A stretch of 64,000 nucleotides of DNA from Chromobotia macracanthus (GCA_036877525.1 JAZGTH010000011.1:5529001-5593000); one strand, 5' to 3'; positions 1 to 12,170 are shown, numbered from the stretch's first letter. Notes: generated by a model from the letters alone, not told the origin. A program made the numbers and translations.

Positions 1-1251
1 TATCCATTCGTATGGTATAAATAGATGTGGAGTTGTGAATTTAATTCATATTTTGAACTACTTTTATTAAATACAGATATCGCCTTGTTTTTTTTTTTGT
101 TTCAGTACAGTGGTTGTGTATAAATGCATCTAGATGTTTGTGTAAAGATCTTCTGGATCCATTTTTGTGCATTTGGGCTAAAAGCAAATAACTTTGTTAA
201 AAATGACATGGCTTGTTTCTGTGTGAAGGATTTTGGCAAGGAAACGGTGGTGTTTGTTGAAGCTGGCATGCTAAGGCCTGTCATTAGGGTATGTCAGCAG
301 AACAAGAAAACAGTGTAGGATGGATACCCTGATGTTGTAGAAAATAGACCATCTATTTTCACTTTTTTTTTTTTTGGACAGTTGTTTTTATATGTAAGTG
401 AAATGAGGTGTTAGACGCACGACATTACATAGTATTTCTCTGCAGGTTTCCTTCCTTGACAGTAATTTCTGTTTGTAGAATTTAGCATGAGATCATTTAT
501 TAATAATAATGTTTTTGTTATTATTCTATTATGAAATGAGGGTGCTGTCCCATTTTGTGGTTTGTTTGTGAAGTGTTTGCTTTGTTTTGTTGTTTAAAAA
601 TGATTGGCAAGTTTCTTGAAACGTTGTCTTTAGCCTAGCGTAGTAACGTTGAACATTGTTCATGGGCATAATATTACATCTTAAGAGAGAGACAAATGTG
701 GTTCCTCTTATTTGCTTTGTCTTTTCAGCATTGGTTATGGTGGTATAATACAAACAATTGTGTCAGAACAAAACTGTGATTCCTCCTAATGTCTGCTATG
801 TGAAGTTTCGTAGATATTGTGAAGGACACCACTGTAGATAGACATACAACTCTGAACTTCCTGTTGCCTCACAGAGTAATGTGTACTGCAGACAAGTACT
901 GAATTTCATCAGTGTTCTCCTTGTAATGATTTAAATGGGGTTTCTCCTCTTATTGTGTTATTTTCACAAATATAGAGCATAACTGAGGCTAGCTGGGACT
1001 GTATATTTTTGTGAAGCTACAATATATTTTAATGTCTGCAGCATTTCCTTCGTTTGTCCATGGCAGCAGAATGATTTACTGAATTACCCACCTGTATTTC
1101 CGGCATGCACTTACATTGGACATTGTGTAGAGATAATCCTACTAGAGTAACTAGGGATGTTTCTCAAGGGCATGAACATTATAGGCTAGCACAGTGTCCA
1201 TCGTGTCCTCAGCAACCATCTAACTGTTGGTTCATGTCCAACTTAGAGTTT

Positions 1252-1312
1252 ACATGCTTTGGGGTCGAGCCCACAACCTTTGGCTGACAGCCCAGACCTT
1301 TAACCGCTAAGT
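1252..1312 (-). repeat. degraded tRNA-derived SINE head
   Basis: Read on the minus strand, this stretch resembles the internal promoter of a tRNA-derived SINE. It has a GGTTAAAG-like A-box region, followed by GGTTGTGGGCTCGACCCC, which resembles a B box (GGTTCGANNCC). No tail could be delimited, so it is a fragment or an old copy. The family name is not assigned. Confidence 0.4.
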
Positions 1313-1833
1313 TGTTACTGCATTTTACTCGGTATCAGTTGTCTTCAATAGTGAAACGCCATATAACAATGTCTTAACTATATGATGCAGAGCTTGTAAA
1401 CACAAGGGAATGTAAAATTATTTCTTTAATATTCTTTAACACTGTTTTTACATTAATGTTATGTATGATTTTGTAGGTGTATGAGACTCTGCTAAATGAA
1501 CAAATGTATATTTTTGTCTTGTCTTTAACTTTTAGCCAAGATTACCACTTGCATTGCATTTTCTGTAAGTGGTGTTGGACAGATGCAGTGTTGTTGAGGT
1601 TTCTTTGGTCTTCAGTTCATGCTGCCTGGGAAAATTGAGCTAAAGATTAAACTTAAGGCCGTATGTGGTTGCTAATCTTGGTTGCTAATAAAACTGGTTT
1701 CATGTCAGGTAACAGTAAAAAAGAGAAGAGCACTTGTTTTCATTCCCCCTCTTCATTCTCTTAATTTAATCATTTGTATTTCAGAGTGTATCTCCAGCTG
1801 ATTGCATTCCACACAGGAGGCCACACCTGAATT

Positions 1834-1855
1834 TGTCTCTTTCTTTTATTTCAGG
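1834..1855 (+). other. candidate splice acceptor of the znf217 5' UTR/first coding exon
   Basis: A long pyrimidine tract (tgtctctttcttttatttcag) ends in AG at 1853-1854 and is the best acceptor upstream of the znf217 ATG. If used, the exon would start at 1855 and run unbroken through about 336 nt of 5' UTR into the coding exon ending at 3496. Weaker alternatives are the AG at about 2074 and at about 2137. This is inferred from the splice signal only. Confidence 0.35.
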
Positions 1856-2190
1856 TTTTGCCTGTCAGGACAATTTCTCCGTGTGAATCACAAGAAAACA
1901 ACTAATAGAGCAGTAATCGGCAGGCTCCAACTGCTTAATTGCACAGAATGGATCATAGGGTTTACTGAAACTGCAAAGATCCTTATCTGAAGTTCAAGTA
2001 AACCATTTTAAGTTCCATAGAAGGCTTGAGGTTATTTGGTATTCACTTGGATGTGTTCTCTATGAGTATTTCAGATGTGTGACTCTTCTGTCACATGCCT
2101 TATAACGTTTAACATAGTGTTTCATTAAAGCTTTTAGTAACTGAAGCCGAATAAAAAGAATATATATAAAAAAATCCAAGCACTGCTGCC

Positions 2191-5100
2191 ATGCCTACCC
2201 ACCCATTGATTCCGTATGTGGAAAGTCCTGATGGACTAGCCTATGACATCCTTAGCCACAGCAGCGCCAGCATGCCTGGTACTGGATCTAGCATGACGCC
2301 CCATGCAAGCTTAGCGGAAAAACCAGACACGCCAGCAGAAGCTCTTGACTGCATGTTTTGTGAGGAGACTTTCCTGCATCAGGAAGACCTTGGACCACAC
2401 CTTCTTTCCCAGCATCCCACAACATTCCATGGTCCCGCAGTCCTGCGTGTGGAGGCAGAATTTTTAACTCCTGGTGACAGGGCACGTTCTAAGTCCAGCC
2501 CAGTTGTGGAAAAAAATGAGGAGATTGGTTGTGTTGTGTGCGGTCAGGTCATCGCCGACGTAACAGAGCTGGAAACGCACATGAGGAAACACAAGGATTC
2601 CTTCACCTACTGCTGTGGCCTCTGTGGACGCCGTTTCAAAGAACCTTGGTTCCTGAAGAACCACATGAGAACCCATGGGGGAAAGGCAGGGTCTAAAAAC
2701 AAAAACCAGGACCTGGAGCCTCCAGTCACCATTAATGATGTCATCCAAGACCAGCCCCCCTCACCCGTGGTCACGCCTTACAAAATGTGCATGGTTTGTG
2801 GCTTCTTTTTCCTCAACAAAGAAGTTCTGGCTGAGCATAGTAAAGTTCACAATCGTGAACTGGAAGCAGACGAGAACATCTCTGTTGACAGCCAGCCTGC
2901 AGAGGAGGTGCCTGTATCTCAGCAGGGCTTTTTACAGACCCTACAGTTGCATCCTTCTGGAGAAAAATCTGAGCAGAATCTCTCGTCTGGACGCTGGATA
3001 TCGCAGCTTGATCCTTTCAACACCTACCAGGCTTGGCAGCTCGCCACCAGAGGCAAAATAGCGGCAGGTCCAAATGTGGCCAAAGAGCTCAACGCAGACT
3101 CCAACTCTGACAACGAAGACTCTGGTTCTGAGAAGGAGGAACTGGGAGCCATCTGGGGCTCAAGCGGTGGAGATAAGCCCATCAGACGAGGTCTGAGAAG
3201 CGAACTCAAGCCTACAGCTGAGACCCCTTCCCCGACTCCAGACCAAAAGAGCCTGATTCAGAAAGACAAGCCAACAAACTGCGAGGAGTGTGGGAAGACC
3301 TTCAGAACATACCATCAACTGGTCCTTCACTCCAGAATTCATAAGAAGGAGAGGGGGGGAGCAGAGAGTCCCACCACACCTGTAGAAGGGAGGTCTCAGA
3401 GCGTGGGCTCCTGCAGTAGTTCCTCTCTTGATAGAGCAGAGGAGTGTTCAGAAGATGGTTCTGAAGAAGGAGTGCCAGTCGACGCCTTTAATCCAGGTAT
3501 TATTCCTGTTTTTTTTTTATTTTCAATTGCACGCTAAAAGCGACACGTATTCATTCAGCATATAGTGTTTAGAGAGTTAATAAAGGTATAGTTATCTCAA
3601 AAATGAATTTACTCAACCTCATATCATTCCAAACCTATATGGCTTTCTTCTACTGTGATACACAAAAGAAGATATTTTGATAAATGGCTCAGTGATTTTG
3701 TCTCTATACAATGGAAGTCAGTGAGTGCCACTGTTGTTTGGTTACCAATGTACTTCAAAATACCTTCTTATGTGTTCCTCAGAAGCAAAAACGTATACAG
3801 GACTGGAATGAAATGAGTTGAAATAAATGATGGCAAAATGTTCATTCTTGGGTGATCTCTTTAAAGAAATAGCTGCTTATATGTTGTCACATTGTGTACA
3901 TTGGAATTAGAATTGGACCGTGAAATTGTGGCTGTCAAAACTAATTTAAATCCTGAACACAAAATAACAATTTCTAATTTTTGAGGTTTATAGCTGCACT
4001 TTAGTACAAACGTTTTTTAAAAGGCTGTGGAGATAATAGAGCTTAGAGCCCCCTCTGCTGGTTGATGAAAACATTACACTTGCACACAACACTTTTGCAG
4101 GCCTTTATTGAGTTTCATGATGCACAAAAAGAAAGGCATTCATCAATCTGTTTATACAAAAATTAAAAACAGTTTTATGCGTGATTAAAAATGCAGCTTA
4201 AAATTGTAACTTCTGTTACAGGACACTGTGTTGTCTCTTATAAACAGTATAATAGGCCCTTGTCTGAATACTGAATATGCCTCTTAATTTCCTACAGATA
4301 AAAGTGAGGACGTGAAGCTCAAAATTCTTGCTTCAAGAAAATGCAGTTACTGTGGCAAGACCTTCCGCTCCAACTATTACCTCAATATTCATCTCAGGAC
4401 ACACACTGGTTAGTAAAAGACACTTTTTTTTATTTTTGCAAATTTTGATATACTTGTTTGCCTTGCTTTTCTGAGAATAATAATGTCTTAAAATACAGGT
4501 TGTTTGTTTGGTATCGATTTCAACATTGATGTCTGTCTTTCTCTCCCTCTGTATCTCTCGCTCTGATTAGGTGAAAAACCTTATAAATGTGAATACTGCG
4601 ATTATGCTGCAGCCCAGAAGACCTCTTTGAGGTACCATCTGGACAAACGTCACAAGGACAAGCCCTTCACCGAGATCCCAAACATTCCTGCGGCATCATC
4701 TGCTAGAACTGCCATGAAGGCTGTTGAATCTTCTAAGAATGCAGATCACAAGCAAGCTTTAAAACCAACCAAACAGTGGCTTGCTCCTAAACCTCTCGTT
4801 CCTAATATTAAACATGAATCTGGCTTCAGCCAGGCAGCTAATAATGTGAAAAGTCTTACTGTTCAAGTCAAGCAAGAGAATGCAAGTTCTTCTGCCACAG
4901 TCCCAAATACCTCCTCCAGTGAGGACAACCAAAAATGCTCTGTACCTGTTAACCTGAAGATGGAGGAGAAGGAACCTTCATTGACTCCATTGAATTTCTC
5001 CCTCAGAGCATCCTCTGTATCTGTTACCTCAGTACCCAGAAACCTTTTACTGATCAACACATGTACCTCTTGCTCTTTTGAGACCCTCTACCCTGAGGTT

Positions 5101-6657
5101 CTCCTGATGCATCAAAAACTCATCCACAAGGAGAAGTTGGAGGTCAGGAAAAATGGATACAGACCTCAAAAACAGAAACGGTACACTGGTTGCCCCCCGG
5201 CTCTCGAGGGCAAAGATGTCGGTCCTTTGCCTCATATCAACAAAAAGCATCCTCGCCGGACCAAATCTCCACCTCGTCAGTCTGAGAAACCTACGGAGAA
5301 GGCTCCCAGTCATCCTCAAATGCCTAAGATCTCTCCTGCAAAAGAGCGCTGGAGAGATCAGCCCAGGGAGGGCCAAAGGAGCAGGGACTCGGATTCAACC
5401 ACTGACACGTTATCCAGGATTTCAGAACAAGCTATGGAACCCAACAGAAGATTGAATGTGCCAATGGTGATTGACCGAGAGGTCTCCAAGCAAAGGCCCA
5501 GTCTGGATCACGAGCTGGCCAATCAGAGGGCAAGCATGGGCAAAACCGGAGCGGTATGGCCCACTGATCCAGCCAAACTTTGTCTGTCAGACCGTTTCCG
5601 AAACTTGACGCAGATGGACGTTGGTGAACCCTCCAACAAGAGACACAAACCCTTTGAGCCATCGCATGGCATTCCTGGGCGGCTGGGAGAGGACTTCAAC
5701 AGACTCGTGCCCTCTGGCAGAAATGTGAAAACGCTGCAGTCTAACTTGCCCTTAGCTCCTACAAAGGTGACGTCCACGGCTGCTAGCAACGGCATGCAGG
5801 CTGACTGGAGTGTTATCAACCTGCTCCGCACCTACACGCCCAGCAGTCTGGCCTCAATATATCACCCCACTGCTGCAGGTTCCAGCCATGCTGCCATGGC
5901 TTCATCTGTCACTGGTAAGTGTTTTTTGAGTGAATATAATTGAACACTCTTTAGGTAACTTATAGACCTGCTTTAACTTGAGGAACGATTTAACTGAAGG
6001 TTAAACTTATTATGAAGCATCCTTTGTTTATTCAAGATGTTTCTTAAACGTCTTATTTACCCATATTTGTTGTTTTTTTAAAGCTTTTCACTATCCTGGA
6101 GTAATGACATAAATGAGTGAGCTTCATAAGCATTCTAAATTCGATTTTGTAATGTTTTGCTTTGTGACATTTTTATGACAAGCACATTTATCCCCAATTC
6201 TCATTATGTCTGTGTGTTTACCATTGAACTTATGACTAAGTTGTCCTTTTTTCTAATGACTTTTTAAATTTACAATAAATTTAATTTTTTAACCACAATA
6301 TATAAATACATCACAATTCAAATGCATTGCGTCCCATTTTCACACAATGTCACAACTGTCATCATATGTTGTCACAATGCAAAATTCTTAATGCATTAAT
6401 TATGTATAATATTAAAAGAAGGCGGGCAGTGCTTGTCTAGGAGTAAACACAGAGACTTTACCGTAATCTCTATAATGCTTTTGTCAGTTGTTTGTAAGGT
6501 GGACAGGATGTGGCCTTGTCACATCTGAACACTGTTCCTCTCTTTAGGGAGCAGGTCCATGATCTACCCTCATTACTCCACTAGCATCAGTCAGAGGAGA
6601 ATCCAGAGCAGCCCTCTAAGTAATGAACGCTGTGGACCTTCAGATAAGAGCTCCTAG
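2191..6657 (+). CDS. znf217: Zinc finger protein 217 (znf217), four coding exons
   Basis: Nuclear C2H2 zinc-finger regulator; in the family it acts as a transcriptional repressor recruiting CoREST/LSD1/CtBP-type complexes. Exons: 2191-3496, 4298-4408, 4571-5914, 6548-6657. All introns are GT-AG and interrupt after the first codon base. The joined frame is 2871 nt, about 956 residues plus TAG; human ZNF217 is 1048. The start follows gctgccATG (G at -3), and the N-terminus MPT matches an internal Met of the human protein. Eight C2H2-type fingers lie near residues 54-75, 114-134, 142-161, 200-220, 364-384, 451-471 and 479-500, with the last encoded at about 5062-5130. Strong family signatures are HKDSFTY with CGRRFKEPWFLKNHMRTH, LDPF..QAWQLAT, CGKTFRTYHQLVLHSRIHKK, and TGCPPAL.GKDV. 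Fingers 6 and 7, the DNA-binding pair in the human protein, are joined by TGEKPYKC. The CtBP-type motifs are altered (PLNFS; RYT where human has RRT). Assignment is confident; it rests on recalled human sequence. Confidence 0.95.
3577..3864. mobile_element. degenerate inverted-repeat DNA transposon (non-autonomous) in znf217 intron 1
   Basis: The ends mirror each other. The left end is TTAATAAAGGTATAGTTATCTC with downstream TTACTCAACCTCATATC..TTCCAAACC; the right end is GGAATGAAATGAGTTGAAATAAATGATG..TTCTTGGGTGATCTCTTTAA. Its internal landmarks (CACAAAAGAAGATATTTTGA, ACAATGGAAGTCAGTG) match the abundant cypriniform short element built on TTCACCCAAAAATGAA. It is diverged and has no coding capacity. 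Sister fragments occur near 12.2, 13.6 and 26.6 kb. Confidence 0.75.
4298..4408 (+). CDS. znf217: znf217 coding exon 2 (zinc finger 6)
   Basis: This 111-nt exon lies between acceptor cctacag (4291-4297) and donor gttagt (4409). Joined to the final g of the preceding exon, it reads DKSEDVKL, followed by a complete C2H2 finger (C451, C454, H467, H471) ending in THTG. It matches the sixth finger of ZNF217. The exon ends inside the TGEKP linker, so the intron separates the two DNA-binding fingers. Confidence 0.93.
6548..6657 (+). CDS. znf217: znf217 terminal coding exon
   Basis: The acceptor ctctctttag ends at 6547. With the g carried over from 5914, the frame reads GSRSMIYPHYSTSIS and continues to a TAG at 6655-6657. 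The preceding donor is actg|gtaagt at 5915. This 36-residue C-terminus carries no recognisable domain. It was derived by frame and splice-site continuity rather than by a distinctive motif, so it is slightly less certain than the upstream exons. Confidence 0.85.
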
Positions 6658-7185
6658 AACTATCCTGGGTAAAATCAACTTTCAGTTCAGTTGAAGTCTG
6701 TCCTGATGTTACAGCAGATGAGGCTCTCATTTCAAAGGCTACGTGTTTGCCATCGTCACTGTTAATAATGTGCATTGTCTCTTCTCCGCAGCTTCGAAAT
6801 ACGCAGAGAAATCGGAACGTCATAGCCAGTGGCCAGGATAAAAGGGTTGAGGAATTTGATGTCATTCCGGGTGTTCATACACTAACAGGTTTAAGTGTGG
6901 GATGAAGGTACTGCTGGCGACAGACTCTGCTTCGGCCTTGGCAGACTGAACTTGGACTGCGGCCTTGAACAGTGTTTTGATTTAATTTGCATTCCATTAT
7001 GGCAGTGGCTTCATCCGTTGTGCGCTTAAACATGCTTACTCCTGTTTACCGTGCACAACAGTTGACTTGTGAATCTGTTTCGGGTCAATGGTTTGTAATT
7101 GCCTAAATACTAATGAAACCATGAACCGAGCAAGTGCCTTTTATTAAAAGCCTAAACTCTTGTATTAAGTGCATGCCAGTGACCA

Positions 7186-7191
7186 AATAAA
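7186..7191 (+). terminator. candidate proximal poly(A) signal of znf217
   Basis: AATAAA about 530 nt after the stop codon. A GT-rich stretch (ggggggcattgtgttctgttcc) follows within about 30 nt, as expected of a cleavage/polyadenylation site. Confidence 0.5.
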
Positions 7192-7683
7192 CATGAGGGG
7201 GGCATTGTGTTCTGTTCCTCTAAATTTGTGACATTGTTTATGTTTAACATCCTATACACCCTACAGGTTAACTTAATGCTATGCAGAAAACGAGAATCTT
7301 TGTTGTCATTCCGAAGTTAGAAATCTTGTTTGTACAAATGTAGCTGCTGTGTTGCCGCCTCGGATCGAGAAGGCCAGAAGCGACAGTGACGTACTGTGTA
7401 CTATTGTGTAGGTACATTAAATGTAAAGAAATGCAGGGACTGCGTGGAACATTTCTCACTGTGACAAAGACATTGAATAGAATCCTCAGGATTGATGAAA
7501 ACAACTGTGACGTTGCTCAGCCACGGCTGAGCTGTTCTGCCAAATGTGTTCTGAGCGTTTGTGCTTTTTGCTGTTCATGTTACATGTTCATGTTACTTTT
7601 TTTTGTTTTTGGTTCTTTTGTTTTGGCATTTTTTACCAAATAATCAAGGATGTGTATTTATTTTCAGGCTTCATTAGGTTGTC

Positions 7684-7725
7684 ATTGTGTGTGTGTGCGT
7701 GTGTGTTTCTGTGTTTGTGTGTGTG
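7684..7725. repeat. imperfect GT microsatellite
   Basis: An alternating GT tract with interruptions (gtgtgtgtgcgtgtgtgtttctgtgtttgtgtgtgtgg) lies in the presumed znf217 3' UTR. Confidence 0.8.
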
Positions 7726-8466
7726 GTTCTATCCTGGAGCCCATGTGATGGTGGCTGCAAATGCGATGGTTTTTCTATTACTATCCATGTGCTAGATACT
7801 AACTAACTCTTCCTCCTCGAAGACATGTCATCACCAGAGAATTTAACTTATTTTGTGATATTTAAGGGATTTTCATGTTGAAGCATCTGATAATGTACCT
7901 TAAACATGTTTTTTCCCTCTTTTGATTTACTTTATTATTGTAAAACAGCTGCCCCTGATTTGGTTGAGTTTGCGAGTATTCGAGCAGTTAGGCTGAGTGA
8001 ACTGATGGCTGTCACACTTGCTCAAATTAAAACCAAGTGCTGCTTTACTCTTTAACTTGTGTTTGTTTCTGGTTTATCTCGCCCCCTTTCAGTAAGTTAA
8101 CTTTTAAACACTGAATTGGGTTAGTGCAAGTAGTTTGGTTGAAAGTGTAGCGACAGCCATGTGTATATATTTGTTTGTAGTTGTGATATTTTTCTTTCCT
8201 AGGATGATTTTTGTATTTTAATTATTTTTTTTCTTCTTTTGCACTTTCACTAATGTTTTTTCTGTTGTTTGTTTTGCAAGGTTAGGTTCTCTCTTTCACA
8301 GGCATGCGAAACGAAGCTATGACGCTTCCCCCCCCATACATGTTTTGTAAACAATACTGTTACTTTGGTCTTTAACAGAAATCGTGTTTTTGGATTTCCA
8401 AACTTGTGACCGTCTTGTTATTAAGCCAGATGTATTCCGGGGGTCTGTGGCCCTTTCTAGTGGCAG

Positions 8467-8472
8467 AATAAA
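8467..8472 (+). terminator. candidate distal poly(A) signal of znf217
   Basis: AATAAA followed by AGCAGTTGTAAAATTGG and a T-rich region. Repeat-rich intergenic DNA starts soon after (SINE at 8755), which suits this as the distal transcript end. Confidence 0.45.
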
Positions 8473-8754
8473 GCAGTTGTAAAATTGGAATAATGATGTC
8501 TTTAGTTTTCATCAAACTTCATTTGATCCTGTGGATTAAACATGCCAGTGTAAGGTAAATATTTTATTTTCATTTTGGTGGTGGTTGAGAATTAATGTTT
8601 GATGTATTTGTTAGCGAATTACATTGTCTATAAACAACTGCTACTGAAAGTTACTTGTCCTTAACACATTCTTCTATATAAGAAAAATGTATAGCTTAAT
8701 CCGGTGTCTTAATGTTGGAAGCTATTTTGGCCCTCAAGCACATTTCATTGTACC

Positions 8755-8888
8755 TTTACATTTATTCATTTAGCAGACACTTTAATCCAAAGCGACTTGT
8801 GTGCGACAGTGTATTCAAGGTATACATTTTATCAGTACTTGTGGTCCCTGGGAAACGAACCCACAACCTGTTGTTGAGCTACAGGAAC
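8755..8888 (-). repeat. tRNA-derived SINE
   Basis: Read on the minus strand, it begins GTTCCTGTAGCTCAACAACAGG, continues with a B-box region (GTTGTGGGTTCGTTTCCCAGGG), and ends in a tail (TGTCTGCTAAATGAATAAATG) typical of fish SINEs. The head is shortened between the A box and B box. Related copies occur at 26.19-26.83 kb. Confidence 0.8.
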
Positions 8889-9701
8889 ACTCTAGAACAT
8901 TTCACCCAAACAATTTCTTAGAAAAACTATTTTAAATGTGTGATTATACTAGTATGTGTACAATTAGTCTTAATGCAAATTACTTAGCAATAAGATTCTG
9001 ATTCTTTGATATATAAGCTCTGGCTCTTTTGAAACTTAATTTAACTGTTACCAAATGTTACAATAGTACACTCTTGAAGCCAGTTCAATCTAAATTGTAC
9101 TGGTGCATGGACTAAAATGCAAATGTGCTTTCTTTGACAGCACAGTAGAGGGCAGTATTTACAAACAAGATCTGCTGTCCTTGGGCACGTGCTCTGCGCT
9201 TGGTTTGACAACTGTACATTGAACTCTACCAGGTTTTGTAGGAATAAAATGGTCAATAAGCGTATTAACATAATATGAGCACAATGCATTGAAGAGTGCT
9301 TTGGAGACCTTACAACGGCAATGGCCTGGTAATCGATCTTTTGCTTCGTTTGTCTGCATTCACGGCCCTGCATAGCGAGTCAGTGGCGATAGTGTGTTAA
9401 ACCTGGCAGAGTCCATCAGAAGTCTATCAGCAAATTACAAAAGACAATATCCAGCACATTAAACCATGAGTCTTTCACTCTCTCCCTCCTTTTCTTTTTG
9501 ACTACAGCGCATCTGCTTGCTGTCTATTCCCCAGGGCCAATGCTGCGTAATCTATTGCATTAGCTCACATTAGTGCATATCGCCCATGGGTCTCAATAAT
9601 CACAAACGCAAAATGAGCGTTTCACTTAGTATCACCCTCACATGGCCCTCAAACAGAAGCATTTGGATGGGAGGGGGAAGGAAGTGCAACCTTAGATCAT
9701 G

Positions 9702-10000
9702 ACCCAACGGAACGTTCTTAGAACGTTGGCTAACGTTCTCTAAAAGTTCTCTCAAAGTAATCACCAAAGCGTTCTTACAGTAACGGTGGTAGAAGGTTTA
9801 TAATGTTATATATCGTATATATCAAAAACTTTATTCTTAAGTAGTTAGTTCTTATAACAAGAACTAACGTTAATACAATGTCTAAAAAATGGAGGGTTTT
9901 AAATATTCCTACAACTTTCAAAAGGAACATTTTTAACATTTTTGTTACTTAATGGAAACGTTAGGGAAGCGTTCTTGCAACCTAAAATCGTTAGCTGGGA
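9702..10000. mobile_element. AACGTT-rich inverted-repeat element, copy 1
   Basis: A roughly 300-bp non-coding element. It starts ACCCAACGGAACGTTC and ends TTAGCTGGGA, the inverse of the CCCAGCTAAC end seen in sister copies. The interior has repeated half-palindromes (GAACGTTGGCTAACGTTC, CTAAAAGTTCTCTC) and TATATATCGTATATATC near the middle. Seven related copies lie elsewhere in the window, which supports a dispersed non-autonomous DNA transposon. Confidence 0.75.
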
Positions 10001-11441
10001 CATGCTTCCTGTTTGCCTAATCCCTCAAGTCCAATGTGATTCTCCAGTCTTGCTTAAGGGTTTAACGTCAGGAATGTGACTGTACCGAGTTTCTTGATGT
10101 TTTTCTTTGCTGTTATTTGACTGCAGTGTTACTTTGCTGGTCTGTGGTGATCAGGACATGTTTTGATCAAGCCTCATTACTGTTTGAAATCTGAAGGCAC
10201 ACAGGGTCCTAGTAAATTATTGACTGTAAAAAGACTTAAGTGTTGCTATAGTGCTTGTGAGGTTTGTCTCAGCAGTGCCCCTCCAAAGTACACCCCCCAA
10301 ACCACCAACACAAATATAACTGAAGATTTGCAAGTAATCCCACATGCTTTTCTTGCATCTGCGTTCTTTAAAATAATTTTTAATTTTTACCAGTTTATTT
10401 CACCACTCAGTAAACAAAACATTAGGCCTACTAATTTATTGTGGTTTCAGGTTTTATTAAAACACCATGTATACATTTTTATTTATATTACAAATGTGTA
10501 TGTTCTGCATGTTGTCAGACTTATGGGGAAGCTGTTAATTTGGAAACCGCTCTGTTGCGAATCTCTGTACACTCGCAGGAGAGCTAGGAGAGCTTTGTAA
10601 AAAATTAGATATTTTTGTAAAAATTTAAACGTTTTAAAATGTTTGTGGGAACTAACTAATTAGTTTATCTCTTAAAAAAAGTTTGAGCACTTTTGCTTGA
10701 TTGCAAAGGTACAATTGTTTGATACTCTTTATGTTCTCTCACCTACGTTTTGTAATGCATGCAATGCAGAGCAACTGTTACAGCTGCGGCCGTCATCCCC
10801 TGCTGTTACAGCACAATAGTTAATTCCTGTTTTCCTCCTGCTTTGTTTTCTGTGAAGGTGTGGGCCCTTTTGTGCCCGGGGTCACACCCTACAGAAGAGA
10901 GCTTTATTTCCACTGGGTTCTGCTTTATTCACCACAGGAGCTGTTGCTTTTGCTGACACAGGGATCTGGTACGCACGGGGCCCCACGCAGTGCTGTGTGC
11001 AGCCGGTAATGCGCAGGAAACAATGCTATGATGTTAATTAGAGTTATGTGCAACATGGGGCTGTGGCGCTTCATAGAGTATTTGTGAGACCATTTGTGGC
11101 TAAAGCAATGCAGGCAATATTCCCAGCAGACGGGGCTACTAAGGTGACTGTATACATATTTTATTAGTGCTGTTTCCCCTCTGTCAGGCAAATAATTTGT
11201 TTGTCATAAAAATGTTTGACTGTCTGATTTAGTGTTGTCATGTAGGATCGATACTTTGATTAATAACAGTAATGTTAGTTGTGTACATGTAGTCTGTGTT
11301 TCAGTATGTTTCAGGGCCCTGTTTTCATTTTCTTTAAATTATTTACTAAAGTGGGAAGAAAATACTTATCTTGATGAAATGCTGACCAGCCTGGTGCCTG
11401 CACAAATTGTCCATCACTTATTCTGTCTTATATGTCTGTTG

Positions 11442-11500
11442 CTATATATATATATATATATATTTATAGATAGATGGATAGATAGATGTATAGATGTATA
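11442..11500. repeat. TA / GATA-type microsatellite
   Basis: A run of about 11 TA dinucleotides is followed by imperfect TAGATAGATGGATAGATAGATG tetranucleotide repeats. Confidence 0.9.
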
Positions 11501-12170
11501 TTGTGTAAATTGTACTGTATATTTCTGACGCACACTTCATTGTTCATTGTAACATCTGTTTTTCTGCAGACAAAAAGAGGCACAGAGAAACTTTGATGAA
11601 CTTCATGGCAATGCTGTCATCATCAATAACTGATTCCTCCCGATTATAAACTGGAGCGTTCTTACTGAAGAAATCTGTTTTTTTTCTGGGACATACACGC
11701 TTTCTCTGTGATTCCTCATCATTGTGGTTGCGTCCCTCAGAGAAAGACGGGAGATATAATGGCTCTTGTGGAAAAACAGACGCTGGCCTCAGGAAAGGGA
11801 TTTGGGTGTCTGGAGACAAGCAGGCCATATGGAGCAGGCTAAGATAGCAGAGCACACGTTCAGAATAATGGATGATGTGTCATGTTTCATGTTGCTAAGA
11901 AGCCATCAAGAGACCTGGTTGGGGAAATTCAAAAGACGTACGTACAGTAAAAGAGATCGTTGTGGTGTTTAAAGATTTTGCAGGTTCCACCAACTCACGT
12001 TGCTCAGTGTTTGACTGAGCCCATTATTAGGATGAGTATTTTTGAGAAATTACATTGTCATCATTGTTCAGCGAAAACTGAGCAAAAAACACCAGAATAA
12101 GTACACCTGAATAGTGTTGAATAGTGCATTCTCTAAAGATCTGGCTGGTTTAATCTTTTAAATGGTCTTG

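Larger units (their letters stand above)
1..2190 (+). other. znf217 5' flank / presumed non-coding first exon and intron region
   Basis: This stretch has no coding sequence that I can support. The open frames are short, lack family features and overlap on both strands. It is AT-rich with poly-T runs (about 88-100 and 364-375). There is no CpG island of the kind expected at a promoter, so the znf217 transcription start is probably further left, outside the window, and part of this stretch is likely first-intron sequence. A degraded tRNA-derived repeat head lies at about 1252-1312, and a good candidate splice acceptor lies at about 1854. Both are listed separately. Confidence 0.5.
6658..8490 (+). 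other. znf217: znf217 3' UTR (probable extent)
   Basis: AT-rich non-coding sequence follows the TAG. Two canonical AATAAA signals are present: 7186-7191, which would give a short UTR of about 550 nt, and 8467-8472, about 1.8 kb after the stop and followed by GT-rich sequence. A T/G-rich stretch at about 7590-7730 includes an imperfect GT microsatellite. The true end is not determinable from sequence alone. Short open frames here look like chance. Confidence 0.55.

Noticed and set aside
10163..10600. 145-codon open frame on the plus strand
   Set aside because: It starts at TTG, has AT-driven composition, no domain, and no splice or promoter context; likely chance.
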